A stretch of 64,000 bases of DNA from Beroe forskalii. Taxonomy: Eukaryota > Ctenophora > Nuda > Beroida > Beroidae. The notes under the pieces were generated by a model. The model saw nothing but the letters and a program-made list of their open reading frames with translations, had not been told where the DNA came from and did not search any database. The position numbers and the translations under genes were made by a program. The stretch's first letter is position 1. Each line of letters opens with the position of its first letter. The stretch is from contig WFMF01000083.1 of the NCBI GenBank assembly GCA_011033025.1, positions 310,001 to 374,000 on the forward strand. The letters are read 5' to 3'. Below, in pieces: positions 23,401 through 35,535 of the stretch.

Positions 23401-26160
23401 CGGGTGAATATAGTTCAAATTTGCAAATTTGCGTTTAATTTTGGGCGTTTACAGCGGTTTATTGGGTTTGGTCTCCTTCAAAGTCTCCTTCACCTTAAGT
23501 AAGGCGAACTATTAAAGCATTAAGCCGAATTTAGGGACAGGTCCCATAATCATCATATTGGAGAGTTAAATGGCGAAGTGGTGACTGATACACACTGTTA
23601 CATAAGAGCATTATAAGCGTTAACTGTAATAGTTGGATAGATAGGAGTGTGACCTGCACATTAATTTGATGACGGTACACGCACCCTGAACTTAACAAAA
23701 ACAGGGGTATAATACCTGCTTACTGCTCACTAGGGCTCGTTATTCGTTAATGGCTCCTTCGAAGGTGCACCAGTGAAGCTATCTACAACTGTGTACCACA
23801 TAACAGTGCTCTGGTTCATGTCGATTATATAGTTACTCGTACCCTCAACCATGGTTTAGATTAAAAGTATTTCATGTTGGTAGTATTGGTGATATGACAT
23901 CAGCAATTGCCTACGTTTGTTCATGAAAATGACACCTTCTTATGGCTCCTAGATATTAACTGTTTGTTATACCCAACTGCCCTATTCATGTTTGTATCAT
24001 GTTCATAAACAAGGCCGATGTTATATCCCCTGACCCATATGTTCTGTGGTTGAGTTATTAAAATGCGTTGCTCCGAGGAGAATAGATGGTTCGGAATGAT
24101 GGCATTATCATTGGTTGTAATGGTGAACTGATGACGTCATTATCCTAGGTTAGAGTGGTGAACATATGACGACTTACGTCACCATCATACATTAGAATGG
24201 TGAGTTGATAACCTTTTATTACTACCTTATCAGGATGATTAACACTCCAGTGATACCATTGTCAAGAAACAAGGCATTATTGACACAGTGTGACATCCAA
24301 GTTAGGATCGAAGTCATATGTCACGATATATCATGAAGTGTTCCCTGTGAATTATGTTCCTTTTGTATCGGCCCTTTCAGTTCCTGTAGAATAGTAGGTT
24401 CCTGTGTTCAGTATAAAAGTATAAATTCTTACCATCGATCTCTGAATAATTACCATTCGATCTCTGAATAATCACATAATTCCGTATGATTCTAGATAAA
24501 CCAAATAATTCTGAGTAAATGTATTGGATAAGCCAATTATTCCAAATAATTCTAAGTAATTCTCAATTATTCTAAGAAATGAATGTGAATAATTGTAAGT
24601 TATTTAGAAATTATTCTAAATATTCAAGTAATGCAACAGTTGTAATTCTCCTACTCTTCCATTCTAATAGAATAGAGCGTAAATTAAAACCTATCTTTTG
24701 TAGATATAGGTACGAATGTCTCCTGTTATGCAAAATAAATAAGTATATAGGTAGATAATACAAATCGACAGACGTCGAATGTATGAATACTAATGGAATT
24801 TAATTGGTGCTATGGCATAATATCATTGTTCGGTGTATTTTGTCCTTGCTCAATCGCTAAGATTTTTAGGTTAACTTTGAGATATTTAGGTTAATATTGT
24901 GAGGTTGATTAGGTTAAATTTGCGTGATATTTAACTATTTGAAACTAAGTAGTTTTCTAGTTTTCAGTCGAGACTTCGTGTAGTTATTATTTCAACAGTA
25001 TCTCAGATAATTACGCACCAGTTCATTAATTCAAAGAAAAGATTTTCAGTCAACTGAATAGCCCGGTGCAATTCAAAACCGCGGACTATATTATTAGTTG
25101 CAACCCTAGAATTCTGCCAATAAGTGTCAAAGCCGGCAAAGTGTGCTCTACTGACTTTTTGCTGTACCATCGCTCCTACGGGTCCCGATAGTTTAGTCCA
25201 AATTATTTTGTATCAATCGCTTCATTATTATGTATCTATTGCTTCATAATTCATAGAAGCATGCAGTAAGTGACAAGTTGTGCGCAATTTGATATGAGAG
25301 GAGTAGATATCTGTTGTTAATGATATTTTATTATGTAAACCTGTTGCACTGTAACCCTGTTGCACTTATAACATTAAAAGTTATAATTGATGAGCTAGTC
25401 TAGCTAGTTATTTTAAATTTGATACTTAATCAGGCTAGTGGCTACTGGTTGGTGGACCAGAGAAGAAAAGCAAATTGACTCGAATAATCATGGCGTCATT
25501 TTGATTGAGTTCAAGTAAAAATGTCCTTCGGAGTCTTCTGAGATCTCATCTTTTCCTCTTTGCGAAGTCTGTCAGAGTACTTGGTTACATGACTATAGGC
25601 CGGCTGATTACAGAGCCATGCACTCTATCAAAGCTCCACTTCTTATATCCATGAATTATTGAACAACAGTCTACTTCTTCGTTGAAGTATATGGTAATTT
25701 AAGAATTCATTAACATAAAATAAATTCTCTCTCTCGTAAATTACCTGTCGTACCATGCAGCAATATTGTCCTACGTCATCGGAAGTGTGTTTACATATAA
25801 AGTTCTGTAACAGTGGCTGTGTTTGAAGAGGTGGTCAGATGGAGTGCGTCGTCATTATCATGAGTTAAAATGGCGAACTGGTGTCGTGACACTGCATATT
25901 TTCCATGATTTGACTGCAGTAAAGTATCAGCCTGCTCCAAGCATAACACAATACATACCAAGGTGAGCAACATGCTCATTGGCAACATGTTCATTGATTT
26001 GCCGGGAGAGAGGCTCCTACAACGTGTTGACTTTAAGGTACTGAGGTAAAGCGAACCCTAAAATATATAGCGCTTTTGAGCTCACCTCTCTTTTGTTACA
26101 GATCATTAGAATGTTAGAGCAAATAATATATTCTCCGAGAGCATGAAATAGATTTCATAT
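20401..26160. other. Intergenic, no gene seen
   Basis: Scattered open frames of 60-100 codons have no recognisable domain or exon structure. It contains several of the TGACGTCA modules (21,553-21,560; 21,822-21,829; 24,132-24,139; degenerate near 25,847). Confidence 0.4.
24095..24205. repeat. Tandem run of TGACGTCA-type modules
   Basis: Three successive diverged units of about 40 bp, each with a GTAATGGTGAAC / GAGTGGTGAAC / GAATGGTGAGTT core between TGACG-type ends. The perfect TGACGTCA is at 24132-24139. This is the clearest local array of the family. Confidence 0.6.
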
Positions 26161-26889
26161 TCCCGCCCTGGCCAGGGCGGTAACCCCCCCGCGGTAAAAA
26201 GAAAACTGGCCAGGGGTATAAGTTAGAGATTTGAGTGTCACAGGGTGATATAAGAAGATAGATCATGATAATTGGGAGCAAATTTGGAAAGCCGAGATGT
26301 CAAGAACGGGAAATGGTAGAGCCATGATCGAGGTCAGGTTTTGTTTATCTAAGATGGGAAAATGTTATAGGCTATAAGAGAAGTTCTGGTGACGTCATTT
26401 TCACGTCACTATGACGTCATCAACTTAGCGAAATTTTATTGCTTTTTTAGCGAGAATAGGCCATCTTTATGCGCATTTTTCACCAAGAAGGAATGGAGAT
26501 AGCTCAAAAATGTTGAAAAATCGTTAGTTGGAAATTTAAAGAGCTTTCAGAAAATCATACGGATCATTGGGCTATCTCGATTTTTCATCGAGATATACGC
26601 GATTTTCTAAGGTACGGTGAAAAATCAATTTCAAAATTTTAGGAGAAAAACTTAAACGAGTGATATGTCAAGAACTGCAGCTTATCTTGAGATGAGACCG
26701 GTCAAAGTATGTTGCACTAAGGCGGAATTGTCTTAAAGGCTATATGGGAAGTTGGTTTGAGCTTATTTGGGTGCTGTGATGACGTCATCAAAATCGCGTA
26801 AAACCTCTAAAATAGCGTATTTTGTGATAGAACGCTATTTTGCGCTACTTTTACATCTCCAACTCATAGAGTTTTCATCGGATTATGTG

Positions 26890-27130
26890 GGTCAGAATAA
26901 CGGGAGTCTGAATAACGGGGGTCCGAATAACGGGGGTCCGAATAACGGGGGTCCGAATAACGGGGGTCCGAATAACGGGGGTCCGAATAACGGGGGTTCG
27001 GGTAACGGGGGTCTGAATATGGGGGTCCGAATAACGGGGGTCCGAATAACGGGGGTCCGAATAACGGGAGTCCGAATATCGGGGGTCTGAGTAACGGTGG
27101 TCCGAATAACGGGGGTCCGAATAACGGGGA
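26890..27130. repeat. 15-bp minisatellite (GGGGGTCCGAATAAC)n
   Basis: About 16 copies, mostly identical. The period of 15 creates open frames on both strands (NNGGP repeats on plus, RYSDP-like on minus). No start context, flanking exon or domain supports a protein. Confidence 0.95.
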
Positions 27131-27150
27131 AATATACGATGGACTAGTGA

Positions 27151-27475
27151 AGCACGTAAGTTCACGCGGACGTTTTGTAGAAATTAGGGGATTTGAAGAA
27201 ATTGATATTTACGCAGGATTTTCGACTTGATTATGTTGAAATGAGTTTAAATACGACTAATGCACATGAAATTAGATCTGGTTGCCATATTTTAGCACGT
27301 GAGTACACACGGACGTTTTGTAGAAATTAGGGGATTTGAAGAAAGTGATATTAACACGGGATTTTCGACTTGGTTACGTTGAAATGAGTACAAATACGAC
27401 TAATGCACGTGAAATTAGATCTGGTTGCTATATTTAAGCACGTGAGTACACACGGACGTTTTGTAGAAATTAAGA
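27151..27475. repeat. 143-bp tandem repeat, about 2.3 copies
   Basis: Copies start at 27151, 27294 and 27437 with AGCACGT(A/G)AGT, then GGACGTTTTGTAGAAATTA. The period is exactly 143 bp between both pairs. The third copy breaks off after about 38 bp. It lies directly after the 15-bp minisatellite and may be one composite satellite element. Confidence 0.93.
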
Positions 27476-27662
27476 CATATATCAATTCTAGTAATTTCAA
27501 GTTAGAATAACTTAGTTTTGGACTTCCTCAGGGTGATTTATGGGTTAGACTTGCGTGTGGGCTAGTAACGAGGGTCTGGACTACGTGAGGGCAAGTTACG
27601 TGGGTCGAAACTGCCTTTGGGCAAGTAACATGGGTTCAAACTACATACATCTGTCAAGATAT

Positions 27663-27807
27663 CACCACCAAAACCGTTGGACGGTTGGTCTAGTAACCCC
27701 CCGCGGGTTTGGATGTGACAACGGAACCTGAAAAGAGACAAAATGGGCTGATCACATCCAAACCAGCGGGGGGTTACTAGACCAACCGTCCAACGGTTTT
27801 GGTGGTG
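27663..27807. repeat. Near-perfect 56-bp inverted repeat (long hairpin)
   Basis: The left arm 27663-27718 (CACCACCAAAACCGTTGGAC...) pairs with the right arm 27752-27807 (...GTCCAACGGTTTTGGTGGTG) with one mismatch, around a 33-nt loop. Both arms include TAACCCCCCGC-type G/C runs. A related but shorter inverted pair (CCCTGGCCAG / CTGGCCAGGG) with TAACCCCCC is at 26,165-26,216. No coding content. Confidence 0.95.
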
Positions 27808-27997
27808 TATATAAAATATAAATATACTGAGGTCCCTGCAACCATTATCATTTTATATTATGTCAGAGATTATATTAGCTTGCTGATGACCACGTGAACC
27901 TTTTTCATTAGTCCTCCAAATATCTGTTACTCGAGTTTCTCTGGACCATATTTTCTCTCGCGATCATTTCTTTGTTGGTTTGTTGTTATATTTAATA

Positions 27998-28105
27998 TCG
28001 AGTGAATATAGCAGGTTGATTTATAATTTATGAGGAACTAATATCGAGTAAATAGCTCGGTGAATGATGATTTATAATTTATGAGGAACTGACTATAACT
28101 GAGCT
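27998..28105. repeat. About 50-bp imperfect tandem duplication
   Basis: ATATCGAGTGAATA and GATTTATAATTTATGAGGAA recur twice with small differences. Non-coding. Confidence 0.75.
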
Positions 28106-28643
28106 GCGCGGCCTGCTTGTGATGCTATGTAGGCGGGGTACCATGCCTGATTCTGCCTGGATCAAGAGTGGTATGATTCTGTGATTTTAGGTGGGTACCA
28201 GGCTCGATGGCACCTTTATAAGAATTATTATTATGAAGTTGCTATATGCCTATATAACAGTCCAATGTTTAATTATAATATCATTGTTACAGTACTGGAT
28301 ATATTTTATTTGTTATTAAATTGGTATTCTGATACCATCACTTTGATTATTTCCTTGTTCCATGTTGACTTTGCCCTATCAGAGTTCTTGTTTCCATTTG
28401 AGAATTTGGTTCTATGTTGAATTGCTTCACTCTAATTATTGAGTTCAAGAGTGGAACATAACTTATTTGTATCTCTCTAATATTACGTTCGTCGTTTGCG
28501 CGGTTCCTGCAGCATCATGGAATTTGAAATGTAAATTCTATAAAATTTCAAGAGAATATTTTACATACATTTTGATACATTTTGAAGGGTTTAGCAGGGA
28601 TCGCAGTTGGGATCAGTGATGTCCACGTACTCCATCTCCTCGT

Positions 28644-31560
28644 TCACAGCTCCAGTCGAGTAAGGAGTTGCTGTTTGAGGTGTGTAACCCGTAACCGGTG
28701 GCTTATCCGGGTATTGTGCGAGAAGTCTCCAAGGGCTACTTTGAATGCCTCTAAGGCTGTTGCGGAGTTGACTGATTTAGGGAGTAAGTTCCAGAGACGA
28801 GCTGACTTTACCCCGAATGAGTTGTCGTAGGCTGTTGAGACTGAACGTTGTGCCTTGTAGTTGAATGGCAGGATCTTAGCCCGTATTCCAAGACGTTCAT
28901 TACTGTAGAACTCTAAACCAGTGCTATTTGGGGCCTTGTTCTGCAGGATCTTCCAAGTATGGATCATCGTGTATCGTTCACGTCTACGCTGGAGAGACAT
29001 CAATCGCAGCTTCTTAAGCCGATCCCAATAGTCCATATCTTTGGTGCCAATTATCCGCTTAGTGAAGTAACGCTGGATAGACTCCACTGCCTGGATATCC
29101 TTGATAAAGTGGGGATCCCACACTGGGCAACAGTATTCCAGTCTGCTCCGTATCAAGGACTTGAAGAGGGTCAGCATTGTAAGCTCAGACCTGTCCCGGA
29201 AAGTCCCAAGGACCCATGAGGCGATCTTGCGTGAGTCACCAACATTATTTACTTGTAGGGTCCAGCTACAGTCGTCGGTAATGTAAACACCATGTCTCTG
29301 ACGGATGAGGTTGGCTGAAGAATATTTCCATCGGGTGTTGTGTGTATTGCCTCAGCTCCGCAGTGAAAGGGAGGTTTCTTAGAGGTGGACGAGTTGTTGA
29401 GACAGAAGTTCATTACCTCGAATTTATCCTGGTGGAGCACCATGTTGTTGTTCAACGACCAACTGACAACTTGATCGAGGTCTGTCTGTACAGGGCCTTG
29501 CATAACATGGTGATGATCTTTGACGCATGAGCTTAGTGTCATCTGCAAATGCCAGTGATTTTGACGAGAGGCAATTTGATGATCATGTCTATCACGTAGA
29601 GAATGAAGAATATGGGGACCCAGAACAGTTCCCTGGGGAACACCACCATCGACATTTGCGAATTCAGACTTTTTTGCCATCGACAACCACGGCCCGACGT
29701 CTGTTGCGAGGAATTCCTCTATCCATCTAAGCACAGTTTGCCTTTTGATACCGTAGTGTTCTAGCTTTGCTAGCAGGATTTTTGTGGTCCACTTTTGTCG
29801 AACGCTTTGCTATAATCCAGATAGATTATATCTAATTTCATTACCATCCTTAAGGCCCTTTGAGAATGTAGTCAGTGTTCCAAGAGTTGAGTTAGGCAGC
29901 TTGTCTTCCGGAAACCATGCTGATTGTCAGGAAGTATGCCGTTACTTTCTAGGTGGTCCACTAGACTGTTGCGAATGACTCTCTCGAAGATCTTAATGAT
30001 GTGAGATGTTATGACACTGGGCGGTAGTTTGCCGGGTCGGTTTTATTGCCTTTCTTGTAGATGGGTGTGATGTACTGCAGTTTCAGCCTCATCTGGAATT
30101 CTGCCGTTAGAGAGTGAACTGTCCCATAAGAGCCAAAGTGGAAGGGAAAGGGTATCTTGCAGCTGCAGAGGATCTTGTAGCTGGGATGTCATCATCGGGT
30201 GCTGTAGAGTAAGGATCTAGCTCCCCTATTGTTGTCTGATGTCCCCACAGAGAACTCTATGTCACTACTGAGGGTTGCAATTGAGGGTCTCCCAGCGAAT
30301 CAATGCAGGCTTCAGTCGACATTGTCCGGGTTACTAAACACACTAGTGTATTGAGCCTGGAGAATCTCAGCCTTCTCTTTGCGGATTTGTGCTTAGGGAT
30401 CCACAATCCTTCCTGAGTGGAGCAACGCTGACTTGCATTTTGAGTACTTCTTGGCGTAGCTGAAGAAGTATTTAGGTTATTTTTGATGGTGCTTACAGTA
30501 GCATAACTTTTCTTGCTGGTTGAGATGTGCGAGAATTTCATCTTGATTGCGTGTCATCAGACTAACTTCTCTTCAAGCCCCGGTAAAAGCATTTGAAGAT
30601 GGATTATGTGCCTTGAGAGTTGCAATCTTCTTGTTGAGTTTTCTTTTCTTCATTTTCAGGGTATTGATTTTTGGCCCTGAAGGTCCATTTCTGGATGCTC
30701 TTCCGTCGACTTTTCTGTGGGCCAGGCAAGTCACTTGGAGGACAACAAGACTATAAGGTGCTTGGTAAAACCATCGATATCATCCATACCATCACACAGA
30801 TTTCCCTTCAGGTGATACCAGTCAATCTCCCTTTAACATGTCATTCATAGCCTCAAAGTTACTGTGGAAGTTCACAGCTCTGAAAGAGAATGGGTCTATG
30901 ATCGGATCATGTTTTTTATATTGGAGATAGGGTTATGACCAATTAAGACTTCTACTAACAGGTGGTCTGAGATCCCAACTAAGGGTGGCTTAAGCAACTT
31001 TAACCTCGATCACGGCATTTGAGTTATTGGTTAGAATGAGGCCAAGGTATTGTTACTCTTGTAGAACCTAAAACGAGCTGGCTGAGGAAGTTACAGTCCA
31101 TGAATTCAAGTAGTTTCTGGCAAGCTTGTGTGGTGGGGCCAGTGTCTATTCCGCCAGTTTTCCAGTTAAACTCAGGAAGGAAGTCTCCCTGAGGTAAATG
31201 TCCCTGTTACTGGAAGAATGTAGGTCTAAACAGTTCTGTAGTTCTAGAGCATCTGAGAAAAGTCTGCATTTGCGAATCTGAGGGCGGTAAAGTAGGGCAA
31301 CAACCAAAAGGGATGCAATATATACGGTCAACAGGTTGTTGTAGTAATCCTTGAAGCTGTATTCAGCAGTAACTGTTAGCTGCTCATGAACATAGAGAAT
31401 GCATCCACCTCCTGCCCTATCATCCCTGTCTGATCTGAAGCTTTCAAAGCCTGTATTTCCACTTGAGCGTCTGTGAAGTGGGCATGGAGCCAAGACTCAG
31501 TTATTCCGAAGAACAAGGTTGGAGGGAGGGTCTCATCGTGAAGCAGGACTTTTTGCAAGT
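28644..31560 (-). pseudogene. LINE ORF2 remnant: endonuclease plus reverse transcriptase
   Basis: Recognisable pieces on the minus strand are: endonuclease (FFGITESWLHAHFTDAQ and RAGGGCILYVHEQLTV, 31,150-31,558); RT motifs TPIYKKGNKTDPANYRPVS near 30,005-30,070; NQHGFRKTSCLTQL near 29,890-29,930; LDYSKAFDK near 29,800-29,830; GVPQGTVLGP within 29,249-29,734; FADDTKL near 29,530-29,548 in another frame; and the post-RT region beginning LFKSLIRSRLEYCCPVWDP (28,644-29,177). At least three frameshifts separate these blocks. It once encoded the nick-and-copy enzyme of the element. Confidence 0.87.
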
Positions 31561-31572
31561 AGGGCGCCCCAC

Positions 31573-32215
31573 TTAGTGTCTCCGGCTGCTGCCGGTGAAA
31601 TACTTCTGGCGTTTAGCAGAAGTATCCTGAAACTGGGCTTGGAGGGTGTGATGGGCCTGGTAAGGAGCAGTCGGAAGGGTGTTCAATGACTGCAAGGGCG
31701 GTGCTGACAGGAATCGTTGTGGGGGGCGGGGCTGATTGCCTGATCTGTTCCTGGACCAGTGAGGGTAGGAAGACTGGAGATCCAGTATCTTCTCCGACAT
31801 TTGCATGATTATTCCCTCCTTCATATTCTCCAGGAGCTGCAATAAAAAGCACTCGGCTCTTCCACTGCTACTGGTTGGGTAGGCCTTGCCACATTGGCGT
31901 AGGTTTGCTTGATAGTTGGCGGGTATGGGGGTTGTGAGTTTATTTATAACTATCAAATCTCATCTTCAGCCCAGTTTTATTGATCTGAACCACCTGGGGA
32001 GCAGATTCATTTGGTGCCTCATCTTTCCTCCTGCGAGTGAATTTGAGGTGATCAAATTTACATTCCATGTTGAGACATTCTCGCTTGGTAAGTGAGTCTC
32101 TGCAAACTTAGGGTGGTAGTAGTTGCAGTTCTGGCCTTTAACACATCCCAAGCGCTTGTTGTCCCCATGTTTACAGTATCTAAAGCATCTTGGAGGATGT
32201 CTCTTATCACAGGGC
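31573..32215 (-). pseudogene. LINE ORF1 (gag-like) remnant
   Basis: The minus strand encodes RCFRYCKHGDNK followed by CVKGQNCNYYH, a CCCH-like zinc finger of the sort seen in ORF1 proteins of jockey/CR1-type LINEs, which bind element RNA. Gln/Pro-rich sequence (PPQRFLSAPPLQSLN) follows in a shifted frame. Broken by frameshifts. Confidence 0.6.
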
Positions 32216-33459
32216 TTGCCGTTGATGAGCTTTTTTGCGAATTACTTTTTCTGAAGTATTTTCTGAAGTATTTTCTAAAACTGTAAATTACTTCGCTTCA
32301 ATAAAGTCAACCCAGCGTAAAACAATGCTTTGAAATGCTTTCTCATTGTTGCTGTGGATCGTTTTCCAGCAACTCAATGATGCCTTTGGTTCCAGTGGAG
32401 GAATCAAACCACTCTTTGCATGTTATGAGAATTCTACTGATTCTCGTTCAAAGCCTCCTGAAATTGAAGTGAAAGTGCTGATTATAAACCAGCGCAAAAT
32501 CGTGAATACGTGATCCGCTTTGGCTTGCTTTCTTTATCCTTTGTAAATTTGCTTTAGATTTTCCGTGAGTTTATTCTAAAATTACCCTTTGTGTAAAATA
32601 TGAAAAGTGAGCTAATGATTCACATATTGAGAGTTCTGTATTTGAGGCTTTGAACCGCTTTGAACTGCTTTAAATATTAGCCAGGCCTCAGGATGTACAT
32701 CAAACAGCTATTGTGTCAAATGTTGGTTTATAAAAATTGCGTTTCTCAACACAAACCCAGATTGAATGATCTTGAAATTCTGACTTTTTAGGTGCTAAAA
32801 CACAATACTACAAATTTAACTTATCGAACGGAAAGCATCAGAAAATGCACGAATAATGATATTCTTTTACAGTACTCTTAAACAAGCACTAGCATGCGTT
32901 TTCACTGTAGACTTAGGCTCTCGCTCCAATCTCACCAACTGAGTATTGAGTAACTGCAATAGTTTTCGTGTGTTATAAATGCACTAATCCCGTCGCACCC
33001 CTAGTTCGAGTCTACTAAGAATTCCATATAAATTTTTTCTGGCAGACTTATAAAAACATCCTGTTGACTCAATTTATCACTATAACAGTAGCAGGTGCTA
33101 ACCCATAGATGGTACACATTTTTGTAGAGATGTTTCAGAAAAAATCATCAGATCGCGATGCATTCCACAGCGTTAACTAAAGCTTCCTTTCAGTCGCTAG
33201 AACATATCCTGAGACGATTAAAAGGATTGAGTCTTTCAGTGTTTCTTGTCTCGATGTTAATTGTGTCAGCGTGTGAAAGGTGGCTGCCGTCAATTGGACG
33301 GACTTTATGACACACATTGTGATAGTTCGTTACGCGCTCTCAACTAGAAAACTTACATAGTTATCAGTAGTTTAACTTACCTTACAACAGCTATATTAAT
33401 TGTATTGTGTGAAGATTTCCGCACTTCCACAAGACCGTAATTTGTTAGTTTATATTATA

Positions 33460-33594
33460 CATAGACACGCGCCTATCGGGTCCATTTTGGGGTACTTCCC
33501 GAGGGCGTTAGCCCGAGGGATGTATCCAGTTTTGGCCCGAGCCCGTAGGGTGAGGGTCTAAACCAATACGGACCCGATCAGGCAAGTGTCTATA
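33460..33594. mobile_element. Dispersed foldback repeat (CGGGTCC ends), copy 2
   Basis: Ends CATAGACACGCGCCTATCGG and GGACCCGATCAGGCAAGTG are inverted relatives, and inside lies CCCGAGGGATGTATCCAG. It is longer than copy 1 at 16,129 by an extra GGCGTTAGCCCGAGGG segment. Confidence 0.65.
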
Positions 33595-34689
33595 TTTTAG
33601 TATTTTATTGACCCGCATGAAAACTTCAGAGGGTTCTATAACTCGCCGCATATGTAAGCATATATGCAAACCCCTACCTAAATTTAAGGGAGCGAAATTT
33701 TGAGATTTTAGATGAAAGCCTCTCTATTTTCTCAGAGGTCGAAGATTAGGTCGTAAAAGGAGATGTAGAAAGAACCCAGTCCTATTGATACTTTTCTCAT
33801 TGATACTTTTAGGACATTTTTTCGTCAGAAACTATCCCTTCCCTCATCTCTCCTGAAGATTGCAACTCTGGACTTTATCGTGCAGTCGCGAGTGATTACT
33901 GATTACGAAGCCATGCATAAACTGATATAGCCTCTGCCGAGCCCGTTTACCATGTCCTTTTCACCTATTTATCGACATGTTACTTTCGACCTATGAGCGC
34001 TCATACCAGTCATATAAACGCAGACATAATCAAATAATGAGGTTGCAAAGAGCTGGATAAATACAGTTAAATGGAGTTTCTTGCATGATGAAATGAAGTT
34101 TCTCGCATGATGCGTTTATATACGGGTTCATGACGGGTTATGTACGGGTTCATGACTACTTCTGTCGGTAGTAACTCCGGAACCCGTAAACCAATTGTTA
34201 TAAAACAATACATTTCCTGGTCGGGTCCCCAAATTTTTGCAAAAATATATCGGCCACACGTCTAATGGGGTTACAACAAAAAAGAAGAGAGTTTCTCTCG
34301 CGTTATTATATGATAGCTCTGTATACTCGTTGAAAAGCCAGTTAATTAGCTAATTGCTCTTGTTACCGGAATAACCTTAGCAGAACACTAGAACGCATTT
34401 CAAGGTACGCTGTTATCGAGTTCCAGGGCACAACTTCCTTCCTATACTGTGCCCAAACTTCCTTCCCATTTCCCAAACTGTACTCTGTCTTGCTTCCCAT
34501 ACTGTGCCCGGACTTCCTTCAAATTCCTTCCTTTTCATGAGTGTCCTTGAATAGTGCGCATTTTTTGACTTCATTGTGCGTAAATTGAAAATAATTTTAC
34601 AAAATATGTATTTCAAATTGCTGTAAATTAGTTTCGAATATATTTTGCACCGGCCGCCGTCGCATCGCCCTTGCCATATTATCATCTTT

Positions 34690-34860
34690 TAAACTTTTAA
34701 AGTTGCCACATCACCATTTAAATTTTAAAGTTTCGATCAGCCACCTCATCATTTAAACTTTTAGAGCTTTGATCAGCCACATCATCATTAATTACTTTAA
34801 TAATTAAGTTTTAAAGTTTCCATCAGCCGTATCATCATTTAAACTTTAAAGTTGATGAAG
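34690..34860. repeat. Imperfect tandem repeat (CATCATTTAAACTTTTAAAG)
   Basis: Four to five diverged copies, about 40-50 bp each, built on ATCAGCCACATCATCATTTAAA and TTTTAAAGTT. Non-coding. Confidence 0.75.
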
Positions 34861-35399
34861 ACCCATGGTGGGGTACCCCTATCAACCGTAACGCTTCCTT
34901 CTTTTTCTTATGTCTCCCTCATACGAATCCTGATTTGAATTTTGATTATGTGATTTCGCTGAAAGTCTCGAACTTTATCCGCTCCTCTCCAAGGCTGTGT
35001 CCAGCGTTGAAATATCAACTTATCAATAATATGTTACACAATGCACCTTGCGCATATCGCTCATTCAACCTCCTTGAGGACCTTGAACTGGGTCCATTTG
35101 TAATTATTAGCCCTCCAAGTGAATCCCCGGGCTGTATATATTAGTATATTGGTGCCTCAACATCGAGTACAGTGTGAATTCATTATGTATCCTTGGTTAT
35201 GTCATCAATTCACCATGGTAACACTTAGTAATGACATCATCAATTCACCATGGTTACACTTGGTAATGACGTCATCACTTCCCCACTCTAACCCCCTGTG
35301 TACTTGGTTGCCAGTTCTACAGTAATTGGGTGATTGTTTGAATGCGGGGGCTTCCTTGCTAAGGGTATTATATAAACAGTACGGGTATTGTAGACTCTG

Positions 35400-35535
35400 T
35401 AGGTCTGTGACTTCAGTGTATCGAACTTTTGACGCGCCTGGGTGCGTTGTTTTCTGCTGCGCGTGACAGCGCGCACAGTTCTTTTAATGCAACGCGCATA
35501 ATACGCCGCGCCTCAAAAATTCGAGACACCACGGT
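35400..35535. mobile_element. GC-rich foldback element, partial relative of the 50.9-kb copy
   Basis: It ends ATACGCCGCGCCTCAAAAA then TTCGAGACACCA, and starts with the diverged inverse TATCGAACTTTTGACGCGCC. Related to the better-preserved element at 50,937-51,112. Confidence 0.55.

Larger units (their letters stand above)
28560..32240 (-). mobile_element. Decayed APE-type LINE (non-LTR retrotransposon)
   Basis: One element on the minus strand, read from high to low coordinates: ORF1 with a CCCH-like finger, then an APE-like endonuclease, reverse transcriptase and an RT-linked C-terminal region. The order and motifs fit the jockey/CR1 group. Frames change repeatedly through small indels, so the copy is dead. 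I cannot fix the ends to the base, and no target-site duplication was identified. Confidence 0.88.

Noticed and set aside
26767..27165. NNGGP-repeat (plus) and RYSDP-repeat (minus) proteins
   Set aside because: Produced by a 15-bp minisatellite; period divisible by three keeps frames open.
27151..27475. CRISPR-like array
   Set aside because: The repeats are contiguous 143-bp tandem units with no unique spacers, in a eukaryotic genome.
28582..30756. Several plus-strand frames of 60-100 codons
   Set aside because: They are antisense to the LINE reverse transcriptase on the minus strand, which explains the sequence.
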